A DNA stretch of 64,000 nucleotides from Yoonia sp. F2084L (GTDB lineage: Bacteria; Pseudomonadota; Alphaproteobacteria; Rhodobacterales; Rhodobacteraceae), in contig NZ_JALKAH010000003.1 of the NCBI RefSeq assembly GCF_023015625.1, forward strand, positions 372,001 to 436,000, given 5' to 3'. The position numbers and the translations under genes are program-made. Shown piece after piece: positions 27,688 to 35,895 of the stretch (its first letter is position 1; each line of letters opens with the position of its first letter). A model generated the notes under the pieces. It was not told the origin of the DNA. It saw nothing but the letters and a program-made list of their open reading frames with translations, and ran no database searches.

Positions 27688-28198
27688 TTTCTTTCGCCCC
27701 GAAGTGCGGGCATTTCTCTGGCGCTGGCGCGAAGTTCTGATCGCGGGCGTCGTTGTGCTGCTCGGCATTTGGTGGGCGCTGACTGGCGTGGGGATCAACC
27801 AATGGCTCGGCTATATCTTTTGCCTCATCGGGATCGGCTGGGGCATCGCAGGGGTTCAGCGTGCGCGGTTTGCCCAAGATGGCGACGGTCCGGGTGTTGT
27901 GCAGATACGCGAACGCCGCTTGGCGTACTTTGGTCCCTTGGATGGGGGGATTATGGATGTGGCTGACCTTAGCCGCCTAGAGATTGATCCGACCAGCCAT
28001 CCTGATCCAAGCTGGGTTTTGACCAGCATTGAAGGCCAAATCCTTGCAATTCCTATCAACGCCAAGGGTGCGGAAGACCTGTTTGATGTCTTTGCGGCGC
28101 TGCCCGATATCAAGACAACCACGGTTCTTGACGTGCTTTCACGCACGCCTGATGCGCGGGTCACAGTCTGGAGCAGGGTCAAGCCGCTCTTGCATTGA
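27680..28198 (+). CDS. Small membrane protein of unknown function
   Basis: The 172-residue protein has two hydrophobic helices near residues 19-36 and 41-60 (EVLIAGVVVLLGIWWALTG and WLGYIFCLIGIGWGIAG). A soluble beta-rich C-terminal domain of about 110 residues follows. I do not recognise the family. The gene overlaps the GNAT gene upstream and lies 57 bases before gshA. It resembles small alphaproteobacterial envelope proteins found in this context. Confidence 0.8.
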   Translation: MDDFFRPEVRAFLWRWREVLIAGVVVLLGIWWALTGVGINQWLGYIFCLIGIGWGIAGVQRARFAQDGDGPGVVQIRERRLAYFGPLDGGIMDVADLSRLEIDPTSHPDPSWVLTSIEGQILAIPINAKGAEDLFDVFAALPDIKTTTVLDVLSRTPDARVTVWSRVKPLLH

Positions 28199-28255
28199 CA
28201 GGAGGCATCGGGCACGTCACCGATAACACCTGATCAACTGCGGAGCGTTACGCCC

Positions 28256-29626
28256 ATGTCTATCCCTCAATCCGGCGGCGGCCCTATCGAACATCACGAT
28301 CAACTGGCCGAAGAGCTGTCCAAAGGCTGCAAGCCCAAGGCGGATTGGCGGATCGGGACTGAGCATGAAAAGTTCGGTTATTGTCAGGATAGCCTGCTGC
28401 CTTTGCCCTATGAGGGCGAGCGCTCAATCAAGGCGGTGCTTGAGGGGCTTGAGGGCCGCTTTGGCTGGGACCGTGTCGAGGAAGAAGGCAATATCATTGG
28501 CCTGACCAAGGATGGCGCGAATGTCAGCCTGGAACCGGGCGGGGCTTTGGAATTGTCAGGCGCACCACTAGAGACGATCCACCAGACCTGTGACGAGGTG
28601 AATGTGCATTTGGCCGAGGTAAAGTCGGTCTCGGATGAGATTGGCGTGAAGTTCATCGGCCTTGGCGCGGCCCCCGAATGGACGCATGAGCAGATGCCGC
28701 TGATGCCCAAGGGCCGCTATAAGTTGATGAACAACTACATGGAAAAGGTCGGCAGCATGGGCACAGCGATGATGCGCCGGACCTGCACCGTGCAGGTGAA
28801 CCTTGATTTTGGGTCCGAGGCCGACATGGTGCAAAAGATGCGTGTGGCGATTGCCTTGCAGCCTGTTGCCGCCGCATTGTTTGCGAATTCGCCGTTCTTT
28901 GAAGGCAAGGTGAATGGCCATAAATCATGGCGTTCCCGCATTTGGCGCGATCTGGATGCGGACCGGACGGGCATGGTGCCCTTTGTCTTTGACGAAGGGT
29001 TCGGGTTTGAAGCCTGGGTGCAATGGGTGCTGGATGTACCGATGTATTTTGTCTACCGCGAGGGCAAATACATTGATGCGCTGGGCATGTCCTTCCGGGA
29101 TTTCCTGAAAGGGGAACTGCCTGCGTTGCCGGGCGAGAAGCCGTTGCTGTCCGACTGGGCGGATCACCTGACGACGGTGTTCCCTGAAGCGCGCGTAAAA
29201 CAATTTATCGAGATGCGTGGTGCGGATGGCGGCCCTTGGCGCCGCTTGTGTGCACTTCCAGCATTCTGGGTTGGGCTGATGTATGATCAGACGGCTTTGG
29301 ACGCTGCTTGGGACCTGTGCAAGGACTGGACTGCGGAGCAGCGGAACGCATTGCGCGTCGCCGCATCGGTTGATGGATTGCAGGCGCAGGTTGATGGGAT
29401 CAACATGCATGATCTGGCACGCGAGGTCGTTGCGATCTCGGAGGCTGGACTGAAGGCGCGCGCGATGCCGGGGGCTGGTGGGTTGATCGCCGATGAGACG
29501 CATTTCCTGAACGCGTTGAAGGAAACAATTGAAAGCGGCAAGACGCCTGCGGATGAGTTGTTGGATCACTACAACGGTGATTGGAACGGGGATCTGAAGC
29601 GGATTTATAGCGAATACAGCTATTAA
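28256..29626 (+). CDS. gshA: Glutamate--cysteine ligase (GCS2 type)
   Basis: The 456-residue enzyme performs the first step of glutathione synthesis, joining glutamate and cysteine with ATP. Family marks are WRIGTEHEKFGY, SLEPGGALELSGAP, YMEKVGSMGTAMMRRTCTVQ (as in plant-like GshA), FANSPFFEGK and EMRGADGGPWRRL. Length is typical of the alphaproteobacterial type. It has its own 57-base leader and may be expressed alone. The 101-base region after it contains the promoter and possible operator of the LacI-type gene. Confidence 0.95.
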   Translation: MSIPQSGGGPIEHHDQLAEELSKGCKPKADWRIGTEHEKFGYCQDSLLPLPYEGERSIKAVLEGLEGRFGWDRVEEEGNIIGLTKDGANVSLEPGGALELSGAPLETIHQTCDEVNVHLAEVKSVSDEIGVKFIGLGAAPEWTHEQMPLMPKGRYKLMNNYMEKVGSMGTAMMRRTCTVQVNLDFGSEADMVQKMRVAIALQPVAAALFANSPFFEGKVNGHKSWRSRIWRDLDADRTGMVPFVFDEGFGFEAWVQWVLDVPMYFVYREGKYIDALGMSFRDFLKGELPALPGEKPLLSDWADHLTTVFPEARVKQFIEMRGADGGPWRRLCALPAFWVGLMYDQTALDAAWDLCKDWTAEQRNALRVAASVDGLQAQVDGINMHDLAREVVAISEAGLKARAMPGAGGLIADETHFLNALKETIESGKTPADELLDHYNGDWNGDLKRIYSEYSY

Positions 29627-29685
29627 TCCCCAGACCGCCGCAAAAATTATCATTTGCCACAAAGCAACCTGCGAAGTTAAGTTTG

Positions 29686-29713
29686 TTTTTGACGCGCGAT
29701 AACAGATTGTTAT
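29686..29713. promoter_or_regulatory. Candidate operator of the LacI-type regulator gene
   Basis: TTTTTGACGCGCGATAACA carries the same CGCGCG core (29693-29698) with T-rich left and A-rich right flanks as the palindrome before smoE. It overlaps an inverted repeat, ATAACA-GAT-TGTTAT, at 29699-29713. Its position just upstream of the regulator fits autoregulation. This is sequence inference only. Confidence 0.4.
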
Positions 29714-29748
29714 TGTCGTAAAGAATAATGAAAGAACGCGAGGCGGCC

Positions 29749-30774
29749 ATGTCGGACGGCAAGATCAGGAACATGGAAGAATTCTCGGCTGTGAGTGGGA
29801 TTTCGAGACCGACCGTTTCCAAATACTTCCACGACCCCGAAAGCGTGCGGCAATCGACCCGCAAAAAGATCGAAGCGGCGATTGAAGAGTACGACTATCG
29901 GCCCAACATCTTTGCGATGAACCAGAACCGCAAACTGACCAAGAATGTCGGTATCGTGGTGCCTCTTCTGACTGACCCCTATTTTGCTGAAATCGCGCGC
30001 AATCTTGAACAGCGCTGCATTGATGCCGGATACCGCCCCACACTTTTCAGCGCGCATGGTGATCCCGCGATGGAGGTCGAGGTGCTTGACAACTTGCGAT
30101 CCCTGAAACCGGCAGGCGTGTTGTTGGCACCCTTGGGGCGGGCGTCTGACCGGCGGGCGCTTGAGAAGTTTTGCGACGACGTTCACACGTTGATTTTCGA
30201 CAGCAGCGTCGAACAGTTCGGGATCGCCTTTGTGGGGTCTGACAACCACCAGTTCACGACCCATATTTCCGACTATCTGTGTCGCACCGGTGAGCCGCCG
30301 TGTTTCTTTGAGATGAAGACACCGGCCAACCCAAATGCGCACCGCCGCAGACAAAGCTATCTGCGTGCGATGGAGGAATTCGGCTTTGACCCGCAGGTCA
30401 TTTCCATTGAGGGCGAAGGTTGGGCTTTTGAAGAAATCGGGCGTTTGGGCGGACACGAGGCATTCTCGAACAAGCAGTTTTCGACCAATACGATCCTGTG
30501 CAGTAACGACCGTCTGGCGATCGGCCTTTTGACGGCGTGTTATGAGCAGGGGATCAAGGTCGGGCGCGGATCTGACGCCGCGATTCGGGTTGCGGGACAG
30601 GATGGGCATCCGCATTCGCGCTACACCTGTCCGCCGCTGACCACGATCTCGCATGACTATGACGCTGTTTCGAAACATGCAGCAGAGTCTTTGTTTGCCG
30701 CGATTGACGGTCACGTAGAGCCTTGGAAAAGCACAAGAATAGAAGGCAAGCTGATCATGCGGGACTCTGCATAA
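29749..30774 (+). CDS. LacI-family transcriptional regulator, probable polyol operon regulator
   Basis: The 341-residue protein has an N-terminal LacI helix-turn-helix (MEEFSAVSGISRPTVSKYF) and hinge (TRKKIEAAIEEYDYRPN). A periplasmic-binding-like effector domain follows (VGIVVPLLTDPYFAEIARNLEQ, TILCSNDRLAIGLL, PPLTTISHDYDAVSKHAAE). The ATG at 29749 follows GAGG at good spacing; 29728 is an alternative. It lies directly upstream of smoEFGKS-mtlK on the same strand, so it most likely senses a polyol or sugar and controls that operon. Confidence 0.88.
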   Translation: MSDGKIRNMEEFSAVSGISRPTVSKYFHDPESVRQSTRKKIEAAIEEYDYRPNIFAMNQNRKLTKNVGIVVPLLTDPYFAEIARNLEQRCIDAGYRPTLFSAHGDPAMEVEVLDNLRSLKPAGVLLAPLGRASDRRALEKFCDDVHTLIFDSSVEQFGIAFVGSDNHQFTTHISDYLCRTGEPPCFFEMKTPANPNAHRRRQSYLRAMEEFGFDPQVISIEGEGWAFEEIGRLGGHEAFSNKQFSTNTILCSNDRLAIGLLTACYEQGIKVGRGSDAAIRVAGQDGHPHSRYTCPPLTTISHDYDAVSKHAAESLFAAIDGHVEPWKSTRIEGKLIMRDSA

Positions 30775-30785
30775 TCAATGTATTC

Positions 30786-30799
30786 TTTACGCGCGTAAA
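30786..30799. promoter_or_regulatory. Perfect 14-bp palindrome, candidate LacI-family operator before smoE
   Basis: TTTACGCGCGTAAA is an exact palindrome with a central CG pair typical of LacI-family sites. It lies just upstream of a candidate -35 box. A site with the same CGCGCG core precedes the adjacent regulator gene. Confidence 0.55.
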
Positions 30800-30806
30800 A
30801 ATTTTG

Positions 30807-30835
30807 TTGACGTCGCGTCTTTATTTCCATTAACC
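30807..30835 (+). promoter_or_regulatory. Candidate promoter of the smo operon
   Basis: TTGACG (30807-30812) and TTAACC (30830-30835) are separated by 17 bases. This gives a plausible sigma-70 promoter about 35 bases before smoE. The -10 match is only moderate. A strong GGGAGGAA ribosome binding site follows at 30856-30863. Confidence 0.45.
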
Positions 30836-30869
30836 TCAACCTATCGCGTCCAACAGGGAGGAATACCGG

Positions 30870-32186
30870 ATGTCTTTGAAGAGCACACTTTGTGCTGCAA
30901 CTGCGCTTTCGCTGATTACAGCAAGCGGCGCTTTTGCGGACGGCCACTCAGCTACAATCACAATCGCAACCGTGAACAACGGCGATATGATCCGTATGCA
31001 GGGCTACACTGACCAATTCACCGCCGAGACCGGAATCGCCGTGGAGTGGGTGACGCTGGAAGAAAACGTACTGCGTCAGCGCGTCACAACCGACATCACC
31101 ACAAACGGCGGTCAGTTCGACATCATGACCATCGGCATGTACGAAACACCGATCTGGGGTGCCAACGACTGGCTGGTCCCGCTTAACGATCTATCCGCTG
31201 AATACGACGTAGATGATATTCTGCCTGCAATGCGCAACGGCCTGTCCTACGACGGCACGCTTTATGCGGCCCCATTCTATGGCGAAAGCTCTATGGTGAT
31301 GTATCGCACTGACCTGATGGAAGCTGCCGGTCTGGAAATGCCGGACGCTCCTACATGGCAGTTCATCCGCGAAGCTGCGGCTGCGATGGATGATCCAGCG
31401 AACGAAATCAACGGTATCTGCCTGCGCGGTAAGGCCGGTTGGGGTGAAGGCGGTGCCTTTATCACTGTCACTGGCAACTCCTTTGGCGCGCGCTGGTTTG
31501 ACGAAGAGTGGAACGCACAGTTCGATCAGCCTGAGTGGGCGGACGCACTGAACTTCTACGTCAACCTGATGAACGACTACGGTCCAGAAGGTTACGCAAC
31601 AAACGGCTTTAACGAAAACCTGTCCCTGTTCAACCAAGGCAAGTGTGGCATGTGGATTGACGCGACTGTTGCGGCATCCTTTGTCACTGGCGACGATTCA
31701 ACTGTAGCTGACAGCGTAGGTTTCGCACTGGCACCAAACGCTGAAGGTGTTGAAAAGCGCGCAAACTGGCTTTGGGCTTGGGCATTGGCAATTCCTGCCG
31801 GTACACAGCAAGAAGCAGAAGCCAAGCAGTTCATCGAATGGGCAACAGGCAAAGAGTATATTGAGCTGGTCGCAGCCAACGAAGGTTGGGCGAACGTTCC
31901 TCCGGGTGCGCGTACATCGCTGTACGAAACACCTGAGTATCAGGAAGTCCCGTTTGCACAGATGACACTGGACAGCATCAACGCCGCTGACCCAACCAAC
32001 CCAACGGTTGATCCTGTGCCATATGTTGGCATCCAATTCGTGGCGATCCCCGAGTTTGCGGGTATGGCGACAGAAGTAAGCCAGGAATTCTCTGCCGCTT
32101 ACGCTGGTCAGCAGACCGTGGAAGAAGCACTTGCCAAAGCACAGGCGATCACTAACGAAGTCATGGAAGCTGCTGGCTACCGCTAA
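30870..32186 (+). CDS. smoE: Sorbitol/mannitol ABC transporter, substrate-binding protein
   Basis: The 438-residue periplasmic binding protein has a signal peptide (SGAFA-DG). It has the extracellular family 1 solute-binding fold, with GGQFDIMTIGMYETPIWG, FNQGKCGMWIDATVAASF and NWLWAWALAIPAGTQ. Order and similarity match SmoE, which delivers sorbitol or mannitol to the SmoFG permease. The strong ribosome binding site and a hairpin just after the gene suggest it is made in excess over the permeases. Confidence 0.9.
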   Translation: MSLKSTLCAATALSLITASGAFADGHSATITIATVNNGDMIRMQGYTDQFTAETGIAVEWVTLEENVLRQRVTTDITTNGGQFDIMTIGMYETPIWGANDWLVPLNDLSAEYDVDDILPAMRNGLSYDGTLYAAPFYGESSMVMYRTDLMEAAGLEMPDAPTWQFIREAAAAMDDPANEINGICLRGKAGWGEGGAFITVTGNSFGARWFDEEWNAQFDQPEWADALNFYVNLMNDYGPEGYATNGFNENLSLFNQGKCGMWIDATVAASFVTGDDSTVADSVGFALAPNAEGVEKRANWLWAWALAIPAGTQQEAEAKQFIEWATGKEYIELVAANEGWANVPPGARTSLYETPEYQEVPFAQMTLDSINAADPTNPTVDPVPYVGIQFVAIPEFAGMATEVSQEFSAAYAGQQTVEEALAKAQAITNEVMEAAGYR

Positions 32187-32201
32187 GCATTACCTCCCGA
32201 T

Positions 32202-32231
32202 CCAAGGGGCGGCGCAATTGTCGCCCCTTGG
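32202..32231 (+). terminator. Intercistronic hairpin between smoE and smoF
   Basis: A perfect 10-bp inverted repeat (CCAAGGGGCG and CGCCCCTTGG) with a 10-base loop lies 16 bases after the smoE stop. Only a weak T stretch follows, so it looks like an RNA-stabilising or partial termination hairpin rather than a full terminator. Such elements raise binding-protein expression relative to permease genes. Confidence 0.7.
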
Positions 32232-32296
32232 TTTGCTACCTTTCCCCAATATACTGTCACCTGACAACAGTGCGTGAGACTACTCCGCCTGTGACC

Positions 32297-32305
32297 AGAG
32301 GAGGT
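32297..32305 (+). promoter_or_regulatory. Near-perfect Shine-Dalgarno before smoF
   Basis: AGAGGAGGT lies eight bases before the smoF ATG. It is among the strongest ribosome binding sites seen in this window. It may compensate for reduced transcript passing the smoE-smoF hairpin. Confidence 0.6.
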
Positions 32306-32313
32306 ACATCCAA

Positions 32314-33234
32314 ATGGCGACCAAAGCTTCTCGATCCGCTGCCAGACTGATGATGGCACCCGCAGTGATCCTGCTCTTGGGCTGGATGCTGGTCCCTCTC
32401 ATCATGACCTTGTGGTTCTCGTTCCGGGTCTACCTGCCGCTGCGTGGCGGTGACCAAGGCTGGGCGGGATTCGACAACTACACCCGGTTTGTAAGCTCGA
32501 GCGCGTTTTGGCCGTCGATCCAGACGACCCTAGTCATTGTTCTGGGTGTACTGGCAATTACAGTCATTTTCGGCACCCTGATCGCACTTTTGCTGGATCA
32601 ACCGATTTGGGGGCAGGGGATTGTGCGTATCCTTGTGATTGCCCCGTTTTTTGTCATGCCAACCGTATCGGCGCTGGTTTGGAAGAACATGTTTATGGAT
32701 CCAATTAACGGCCTTTTCTCGCACATCTCGCGGTTTTTTGGTGCGGAGCCGGTCAATTGGCTTTCCGGGCGAGGTATTGATTGGACGATTAATCTGTACT
32801 TCACCAGTTTTGATCTGGAAGTAACCATGGGCGTTTTTTCGATCATTATGATCGTTAGCTGGCAATGGTTGCCGTTTGCGGCCCTGATCTTACTTACCGC
32901 AGTTCAGTCGCTCGACAGCGAGCAGCTTGAAGCTGCAGAAATGGATGGCGCGCCGGTTCACAAGCGATTTTGGTACATAATCCTACCACATTTGGGGCGT
33001 GCGATCACAATTGTGATCTTGATCCAGACTATTTTTTTGCTTTCCATTTTTGCCGAGATTTTCGTCACGACTGGCGGCGCATTTGACACACGGACGCTGT
33101 CTTACCTGATCTTCCAGCGCGTGTTGGAAAGCCAGAACATCGGTCTCGGCTCCGCCGGTGGCGTCTACGCCATCATCCTTGCAAACATCATAGCGATCTT
33201 CCTGATGCGGATCGTTGGAAAGAACTTGGATTAA
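32314..33234 (+). CDS. smoF: Sorbitol/mannitol ABC transporter permease
   Basis: The 306-residue inner-membrane permease has six expected hydrophobic helices. The ABC permease EAA loop is visible as EQLEAAEMDGAPVHKRFWYIILPHL. The N-terminal region (RLMMAPAVILLLGWMLVPLIMTLWFS) matches MalF/UgpA-type sugar permeases. It forms the channel with SmoG, receives polyol from SmoE and is powered by SmoK. The next permease gene begins four bases after its stop. Confidence 0.92.
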   Translation: MATKASRSAARLMMAPAVILLLGWMLVPLIMTLWFSFRVYLPLRGGDQGWAGFDNYTRFVSSSAFWPSIQTTLVIVLGVLAITVIFGTLIALLLDQPIWGQGIVRILVIAPFFVMPTVSALVWKNMFMDPINGLFSHISRFFGAEPVNWLSGRGIDWTINLYFTSFDLEVTMGVFSIIMIVSWQWLPFAALILLTAVQSLDSEQLEAAEMDGAPVHKRFWYIILPHLGRAITIVILIQTIFLLSIFAEIFVTTGGAFDTRTLSYLIFQRVLESQNIGLGSAGGVYAIILANIIAIFLMRIVGKNLD

Positions 33235-33238
33235 GAAT

Positions 33239-34069
33239 ATGGCACGTTCTGTTACACCCCGTCGGAAGCTTCTCAACACCACGATCGCTTGGGCGATTGG
33301 CCTGCTGATTTTCTTCCCGATCCTTTGGACCATCCTGACAAGCTTCAAGTCCGAAGCACAGGCCATTGCCTCACCGCCCATCTTTCTGGGCTTTGATTGG
33401 ACGCTGGAAAACTACCGCGTTGTGATGGAGCGCTCTGATTACGCGCGTTTCCTGTGGAACTCGATCATCATTGCCGGGCTTTCGACGGTCCTTGGTTGTA
33501 TCATCGCAATCCCTGCCGCTTGGTCGATGGCCTTCGTGCCGTCCAGACGGACCAAAGACATTTTGTTGTGGATGCTTTCAACCAAGATGCTGCCTGCGGT
33601 CGGTGTGCTTTACCCGATCTACTTGATCTTCATTGAGCTGGGTTTGCTTGATAGCCGCGCCGGTCTGGTTGTTGTGTTGATGCTGATCAACCTGCCGATT
33701 ATCGTCTGGATGCTTTACACCTACTTCAAGGAAATCCCCGGCGAGATCCTTGAAGCAGCCCGCATGGACGGTGCCACGCTGCGCCAGGAACTGATTTATG
33801 TGCTGACGCCAATGGCGATCCCCGGCATTGCGTCCACGCTCCTTCTGAACTTCATCCTTGCGTGGAACGAAGCGTTTTGGACGCTCAACCTGACGGCTGT
33901 CAACGCAGCACCTCTCACGGCCTTCATCGCCAGCTATTCAAGCCCAGAGGGTTTGTTCTTTGCCAAACTCAGTGCGGCTTCCACCATGGCGATTGCGCCT
34001 ATCCTCATCCTTGGCTGGTTTAGCCAGAAACAACTTGTCCGCGGCCTGACATTTGGCGCGGTGAAATAA
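33239..34069 (+). CDS. smoG: Sorbitol/mannitol ABC transporter permease
   Basis: The 276-residue permease is of the MalG/UgpE type. It has the typical opening (AWAIGLLIFFPILWTILTSFK) and the EAA loop EILEAARMDGATLRQELIYVLTPM. ATG 33239 (MARSVTPRRK) is chosen; an earlier in-frame codon would overlap smoF and adds an atypical N-terminus. It pairs with SmoF. The short gap to smoK (51 bases) holds an AAGGAAG-like ribosome binding site. Confidence 0.92.
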   Translation: MARSVTPRRKLLNTTIAWAIGLLIFFPILWTILTSFKSEAQAIASPPIFLGFDWTLENYRVVMERSDYARFLWNSIIIAGLSTVLGCIIAIPAAWSMAFVPSRRTKDILLWMLSTKMLPAVGVLYPIYLIFIELGLLDSRAGLVVVLMLINLPIIVWMLYTYFKEIPGEILEAARMDGATLRQELIYVLTPMAIPGIASTLLLNFILAWNEAFWTLNLTAVNAAPLTAFIASYSSPEGLFFAKLSAASTMAIAPILILGWFSQKQLVRGLTFGAVK

Positions 34070-34120
34070 TCGCCCTCAAGCAGCAACGCGATAGGGCAAC
34101 AAAAAAGGAAGACCTGACAC

Positions 34121-35125
34121 ATGGGACAGATCCAACTTAAACAGGTGACCAAGTCTTTTGGCGACGTGCAGGTCATTCCACCTTTGGACCTCACAATCCA
34201 GGATGGCGAATTCACCGTCTTCGTCGGCCCTTCGGGTTGCGGTAAATCAACGCTTCTGCGCTTGATTGCGGGGCTTGAGGATATCACCACGGGGCATATT
34301 GAGATCGACGGCACAGACGCCACCGATCTGGTGCCCGCCAAACGTGGCCTTGCGATGGTGTTCCAGTCCTATGCGCTTTATCCGCATATGTCGGTGCGCA
34401 AGAACATCGCTTTCCCATTGCGGATGGCCAAAATGGACCAAGCCCAAATCGACAAGCGTGTGGATGCTGCGGCAGCAGTGCTGAACCTCGCCGACTACAT
34501 CGACCGCAAACCTGGTCAACTCTCCGGTGGTCAGCGTCAGCGTGTGGCGATTGGCCGTGCGATTGTACGTGAACCATCTGCGTTTCTCTTTGACGAACCG
34601 CTGTCCAACCTTGATGCGGCCCTGCGTGTCGGTATGCGGATGGAAATCTCCGAGCTGCATAAGAAGCTCGACACAACCATGATCTATGTGACCCACGATC
34701 AGGTCGAAGCGATGACGATGGCTGACAAGATCGTTGTTTTGCAGGCGGGCGTGATTGAGCAGGTGGGGTCCCCGCTTGAGCTTTACCGCACGCCGCGCAA
34801 TACCTTTGTCGCGGGTTTTATTGGTTCACCCAAAATGAACCTGATTTCAGGCGAAGAAGCGGCCAAGCACGATGCAGCAACCATCGGTGTCCGGCCCGAG
34901 CATATTGATGTGGTCGAAAGTGGCGGCACATGGACAGGTACTGTTGGCGTGGCCGAGCATTTGGGCTCTGATACGTTCTTCCACATCCATAACACTGGTT
35001 TGGCCGAAACTCTGACCGTGCGCGCGATTGGTGATGTGAACCTGACACATGGTGACGCCATCCACCTGAACCCACGTATGGATGAGTTGCACAAGTTCGA
35101 CGCGCAAGGTCTGCGGATCGGCTGA
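34121..35125 (+). CDS. smoK: Sorbitol/mannitol ABC transporter ATP-binding protein
   Basis: The 334-residue ATPase is of the MalK/UgpC type. It carries a Walker A motif ([12 protein letters not shown]), Q-loop ([11 protein letters not shown]), signature ([14 protein letters not shown]), Walker B ([12 protein letters not shown]) and switch His ([14 protein letters not shown]). A C-terminal TOBE/MalK regulatory domain has GVRPEHID. It energises SmoFG. The stop overlaps the start of smoS (TGATG), indicating coupling between uptake and catabolism. Confidence 0.94.
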   Translation: MGQIQLKQVTKSFGDVQVIPPLDLTIQDGEFTVFVGPSGCGKSTLLRLIAGLEDITTGHIEIDGTDATDLVPAKRGLAMVFQSYALYPHMSVRKNIAFPLRMAKMDQAQIDKRVDAAAAVLNLADYIDRKPGQLSGGQRQRVAIGRAIVREPSAFLFDEPLSNLDAALRVGMRMEISELHKKLDTTMIYVTHDQVEAMTMADKIVVLQAGVIEQVGSPLELYRTPRNTFVAGFIGSPKMNLISGEEAAKHDAATIGVRPEHIDVVESGGTWTGTVGVAEHLGSDTFFHIHNTGLAETLTVRAIGDVNLTHGDAIHLNPRMDELHKFDAQGLRIG

Positions 35126-35895
35126 TGCGACTGCATGGCAAGACCGCACTGATTACAGGGGCGGCCCGCGGTATCGGGTTGGCCTTTGCGCAGGCCTACG
35201 TTGCCGAAGGGGCGCGGGTGGCCATCGCGGATATTGATATCGTGCGCGCGCAGGCGGCTGCCGCAGAGATCGGCGTGAGCGCAGTTGCTGTGCAAATGGA
35301 CGTATCGGATCAGGCCAGCATCGACGCGGGCGTGGCCGAGGCCATTGCCACCTTGGGCCAGATCGACATCCTGATCAATAACGCCGCGATCTTCAGCGCG
35401 GCCCCTATTGTTGACATTACGACGGCCGATTTCCAACGCGTCTTCGACATCAACGTGGCGGGCACCTTGTTCACGATGCAAGCCGTCGCAAAACACATGA
35501 TCGAGCGCGGCATCAAAGGCCGGATCATCAATATGGCAAGTCAGGCTGGACGGCGGGGCGAGAGCCTTGTCGCGGTCTACTGTGCTTCCAAGGCAGCCGT
35601 CATCAGCTTGACCCAATCCGCAGGCCTGAATCTGATCCAGCACGGCATCAACGTGAACGCCATCGCTCCCGGTGTTGTGGATGGCGAACATTGGGACGGT
35701 GTGGATGCGTTTTTTGCCAAATACGAAGGCAAAGCACCAGGACAGAAAAAGAAAGAAGTCGGCGCAGCCGTCCCCTTTGGACGGATGGGCACTGCGGATG
35801 ATCTGACCGGCATGGCTGTCTTTCTCGCCAGCGATGACGCTGCGTATATCGTCGCGCAAACCTACAATGTCGATGGCGGGAACTGGATGAGCTGA
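35125..35895 (+). CDS. smoS: Sorbitol dehydrogenase, short-chain type
   Basis: The 256-residue SDR enzyme has the NAD-binding motif TGAARGIGLA, the NNAA motif, a catalytic Ser region (NMASQAGRRGES) and YCASK active site. The C-terminal YNVDGGNWMS matches SmoS of Rhodobacter, which oxidises sorbitol to fructose and galactitol to tagatose. It directly follows the transporter ATPase and overlaps the start of mtlK. Confidence 0.93.
   Translation: MRLHGKTALITGAARGIGLAFAQAYVAEGARVAIADIDIVRAQAAAAEIGVSAVAVQMDVSDQASIDAGVAEAIATLGQIDILINNAAIFSAAPIVDITTADFQRVFDINVAGTLFTMQAVAKHMIERGIKGRIINMASQAGRRGESLVAVYCASKAAVISLTQSAGLNLIQHGINVNAIAPGVVDGEHWDGVDAFFAKYEGKAPGQKKKEVGAAVPFGRMGTADDLTGMAVFLASDDAAYIVAQTYNVDGGNWMS

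Noticed and set aside
34072..34097. GCCCT...AGGGC inverted repeat between smoG and smoK
   Set aside because: Five-base stem with a long loop and no T run; could be chance.
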